A stretch of DNA of 56,381 nucleotides from Bacteroidales bacterium UBA5072 (GTDB lineage Bacteria; Bacteroidota; Bacteroidia; Bacteroidales; UBA10428): positions 1-56,381 of the forward strand of contig DIAS01000167.1 in the NCBI GenBank assembly GCA_002415855.1. The letters are read 5' to 3'. Positions 54,000 to 56,381 of this stretch are shown piece after piece. Position 1 is the first letter of the stretch; every line of letters starts with the position of its first letter. A program made the position numbers and the translations under genes. Under the pieces are notes generated by a model. The model made no database searches and had not been told where the DNA came from. It worked only from the letters and a program-made list of their open reading frames with translations.

Positions 54000-55634
54000 T
54001 TAATACTCCCATGGATAATAAACTACAGTTAATTTCGGTCTACGCTCAACTGTTGGACAGTGACTCCCGTAAATACTACATTCGACATCGGTATAAAAAT
54101 ATGGATGGCTAGGACTATCAACAACAATCGAAAGGCCATAATTATTCCCAAGATCTACCCATTCCTGCGTATCTAGAGTAATATCCCAAGTAAATGGTAT
54201 TACGAGAGTGCCATTTGTATATGTTTTTGATTCAATAAATTCTCCAATAGGAGCATTTTTAACAGTAATAGTCGATTCTTGCCACGGATTTCCAATTCTA
54301 TATAGTGAAAGAATATATGAATCTGTCATATGATTTAATCCGTTTCCATATAACTCAAGGGTTGCTGATTGAATATACGATTTCCCAGGAATTTGAAAAA
54401 GAGGGAATTCCAAATACAATTGTGATATATGATTTGCACATTCATCCCATAGCTCTCTTTCTATTAGGTAGAAATTGTAATTTATGAATGAGTATTCAAC
54501 TTTTATACAAGATTCCGTTTTGCTCCCTATTAAGGCGTCTTTACCGTCACCTTGACCAGGCTGAATTACTATTATTTTCTTATTGAGGAAGTTAACCGCT
54601 CGGTCAACTTCCAGATTCCTATTTTCAAGCTCTTCAACATTATTAGCATATTCCTCTAAACCTCTTGCACCTATTGAGCTAAGGCAGCTTGGACTCCCAA
54701 TAGTACATTCAATGGAGGTTTTAGTAAAACTATAAGTATCATAAAAATCAGTGAATCCGTTACTTATCCCGGCATCCTCAGAAAAATTGTTCGCCATACT
54801 AAAAAAGTAATTTCCACAAGTCCAACCTGCGATAAGATCCAAGGGAATTACTAACCCTCCGGTTGTAAGAGCTGCTGCCCCTGAAACAACACATGGGATT
54901 GCCGCAACTATTCTTGAGGTTGCTCTAATAAAACCAGCTTTTGTTTGAGTTGATTTTAAAGAAGAAAAAGCAGAAGGCCAAATATAATTAATTTCAACCT
55001 CAATTATTCTTTGTATTTCTCCAAAAGGGGAAATTACGCTTAGATCAACTTTGTTTCCATTGAAGTTCCTAAATACAAAGATCCAATTATTTGTAATTAC
55101 TTTATCAGGTAGTCCATTAGCATCAAAGAAAATTCCATAATCAATGTTATTTTCCAAGTTATAGTAGAGTACAAACTTGGGCATAGATCTTTCTTCATCA
55201 ATGAAAAAATACTCATCTTTCCCCACAACCCAATAGTTCCAACTTGATTCTGTACTAATATCAGCCACAGCAACATCGGGAAGATCTGGTTTGGTTGAAA
55301 CAAAAGCAAAGGTGACTAGAATTGAATTATTTGGAACTACACTTACTCCTCTTGAGCCTAAAAAAACAGAGGATTCATACACACTCAATGTATAATTTCC
55401 GACTTGGATACCATTAAAACTGTATAAACCGTTGGCATCAGTTGTTGTACTCGCTATAGTAATGTTTCCATCAGATAAAATTATGGTCAAATTTGGGTAT
55501 GGATCATTTGTCCCTTCGATATAGACAAATCCTTGTATACCTCCATAACCTAATGGCTCGTCTTTTTCCTTAGAGTCCGTGCAAGAAAACAATGTAACTA
55601 GCGCACAAAAGACAGTAATTATATTTTTTTTCAT
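54000..55634 (-). CDS. Lipoprotein with carboxypeptidase-regulatory-like and DNRLRE-like domains
   Basis: The 544-residue protein has a lipoprotein signal (lipobox LFSC). A carboxypeptidase-regulatory-like Ig fold spans about residues 30-110 (GIQGFVYIEGTNDPYP to GNYTLSVYE). A middle region with a hydrophobic stretch (about 235-275) follows. A C-terminal region at about residues 355-540 resembles DNRLRE domains (QPGQGDGKDALIG, SYIQSATLELYGNG, TQEWVDLGNNYGLSIVV, RRPKLTVVYYP). DNRLRE-like domains are beta-sandwiches in surface proteins. It probably sits on the outer membrane and binds an extracellular ligand. It is a single gene in the A+T-rich right arm, followed by a terminator. Confidence 0.8.
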   Translation of the reverse strand: MKKNIITVFCALVTLFSCTDSKEKDEPLGYGGIQGFVYIEGTNDPYPNLTIILSDGNITIASTTTDANGLYSFNGIQVGNYTLSVYESSVFLGSRGVSVVPNNSILVTFAFVSTKPDLPDVAVADISTESSWNYWVVGKDEYFFIDEERSMPKFVLYYNLENNIDYGIFFDANGLPDKVITNNWIFVFRNFNGNKVDLSVISPFGEIQRIIEVEINYIWPSAFSSLKSTQTKAGFIRATSRIVAAIPCVVSGAAALTTGGLVIPLDLIAGWTCGNYFFSMANNFSEDAGISNGFTDFYDTYSFTKTSIECTIGSPSCLSSIGARGLEEYANNVEELENRNLEVDRAVNFLNKKIIVIQPGQGDGKDALIGSKTESCIKVEYSFINYNFYLIERELWDECANHISQLYLEFPLFQIPGKSYIQSATLELYGNGLNHMTDSYILSLYRIGNPWQESTITVKNAPIGEFIESKTYTNGTLVIPFTWDITLDTQEWVDLGNNYGLSIVVDSPSHPYFYTDVECSIYGSHCPTVERRPKLTVVYYPWEY

Positions 55635-56381
55635 TACAGTAATATTAAGAGGTGGTCAATTCTAAGAACTAAAAAGTCATTTCTTAGTACTGAAAACAGA
55701 TTTAGGCTATTAGTATAAATAAATATAGCAAATTTTCCAATGGGATTAAAATTTAAAAAGAACGGTTACTGTTGAATAAACTTAGAAAATGAGACAGGAT
55801 GCCCTTATACACTCTGCCTATTAGTAATCGAGGTTCCTGATAACTAATTTACCAAGTCCATTGCTTATTATTGTGAATGGGGAAAAAGCAACCCTAATTG
55901 AAAAAAAATATTACATTTTGCATATAATTTAATGGATAGTATTAACTATTAGTATCTCACCTAAATATGACAATTATACTTGCACATACTTAACTAAATA
56001 CTATAAGAAATTTATTCAAAATGATGGAGGAGACTTGTTGCCTTGAAAACAAAAAATGGGAAATAGGTTGATGTAAATTTTGTGTTTAAAACAGAGTGAG
56101 AAAAAATCGTTCAAATCATTTATATACAAGTCATTGTAAAACATTATAGTAATCCAGCTGTTTGGTTCGCTGGCGCTCATGATCCCTTCGGGCGGTCCTG
56201 CAATAAAAGAAATGATGTCGCTGCAAAGTCGCTTATTATTTTTAATGAGTATCGGTAAAGAGTAATAATCATTATTTTATATCATTTTTTTCAGGTTTAC
56301 TATTGGATCAGGGGCTTTGCCCCGAAACCCACTAATGCTGCAGTCTTGATACAAAGAACGAAGCAAGAAAAATCAAGACAA
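55635..56381. other. Intergenic region without a supportable gene, ending in repeat-like DNA
   Basis: The first 500 bases are strongly A+T-rich and contain only very short frames. The last 220 bases are different: they contain TTCGCTGGCGCTCATGATCC, the palindrome GGGGCTTTGCCCC (56311-56323) and the inverted pair GTCTTGAT/ATCAAGAC near the window end. They resemble dispersed non-coding repeats of Bacteroidota genomes. The promoter of the DNRLRE-like lipoprotein gene should lie close to 55635. Confidence 0.5.
56311..56379. repeat. Inverted repeats at the right window edge
   Basis: A perfect 5-bp-stem palindrome (GGGGCTTTGCCCC, 56311-56323) is followed by an 8-bp inverted repeat, GTCTTGAT (56343-56350) and ATCAAGAC (56372-56379). 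They could be part of a larger dispersed element cut off by the window edge. Confidence 0.4.

Overview
The window looks like chromosomal DNA of a member of the Bacteroidota. The evidence is a type IX secretion (T9SS) sorting domain, many Sec/lipobox lipoproteins, WG-repeat and PKD lipoproteins, weak or absent Shine-Dalgarno signals, a few TAnnTTTG-like -7 boxes, and the C-terminal tail of a PQQ-type beta-propeller. I see no rRNA, tRNA, CRISPR array or phage structural gene.

Left part (about 0-13.6 kb) is accessory and signalling DNA. It holds a zinc-ribbon/leucine-rich-repeat protein, a trypsin-like lipoprotein protease, a two-gene unit of a membrane-anchored unknown protein plus a TIR-TPR protein, a DUF1598-like lipoprotein, a STAND (NACHT-like) P-loop NTPase with TPRs, a PKD lipoprotein, and a sigma-54-type AAA+ activator with an altered GAFTGA loop and no visible HTH. 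A short MITE-like element lies between two of these genes. The parts found fused in NLR-like immune receptors (TIR, STAND NTPase, LRR, TPR, protease) all occur here, but as separate proteins.

From 13.6 to 17.1 kb is a sulfur module. It has a split YeeE/YedE (TsuA-like) transporter, two membrane-anchored rhodanese-like proteins without the active-site cysteine, and a convergent lipoprotein with two cysteine-bearing rhodanese domains.

The centrepiece (18.3-33.7 kb) is a tightly packed seven-gene operon combining two kinds of export machinery. In order it has an ABC ATPase, an ABC-2 permease fused to an M1-peptidase-like ectodomain without HExxH and a golvesin-like C-terminal domain, a TolC-like outer-membrane factor, a lipoprotein membrane-fusion protein, an RND permease, a second RND permease fused in one 1567-residue chain to an ABC ATPase, and a second ABC-2 permease. 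In the fusion, the first strand of the ABC domain is separated from the Walker A half by an inserted stretch of about four membrane helices. Two WG-repeat lipoproteins follow, and a YD-like lipoprotein is divergent upstream. I regard this hybrid RND/ABC system as the most likely undescribed system here.

From 36.8 to 43.3 kb, on the minus strand, is an AmmeMemoRadiSam operon whose parts appear exported or membrane-bound: a lipoprotein MEMO-AMMECR1 fusion, a polytopic spermidine-synthase-like protein, a radical-SAM enzyme with a Tat-like leader, and a secreted TPR protein. An alpha/beta hydrolase lipoprotein, a DEAD-box RNA helicase, a secreted helical protein and a small T9SS cargo protein follow.

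From 47.8 to 49.6 kb is a scar of gene fragments and a decayed IS5-like transposase. Beyond it (49.6-56.4 kb) the DNA is visibly more A+T-rich. It encodes a secreted caspase-like protease with a small outer-membrane-type protein, a DUF4384-like protein and an LPP20-like lipoprotein, and then a lipoprotein with carboxypeptidase-regulatory-like and DNRLRE-like domains. The last 0.75 kb holds no gene I can support.
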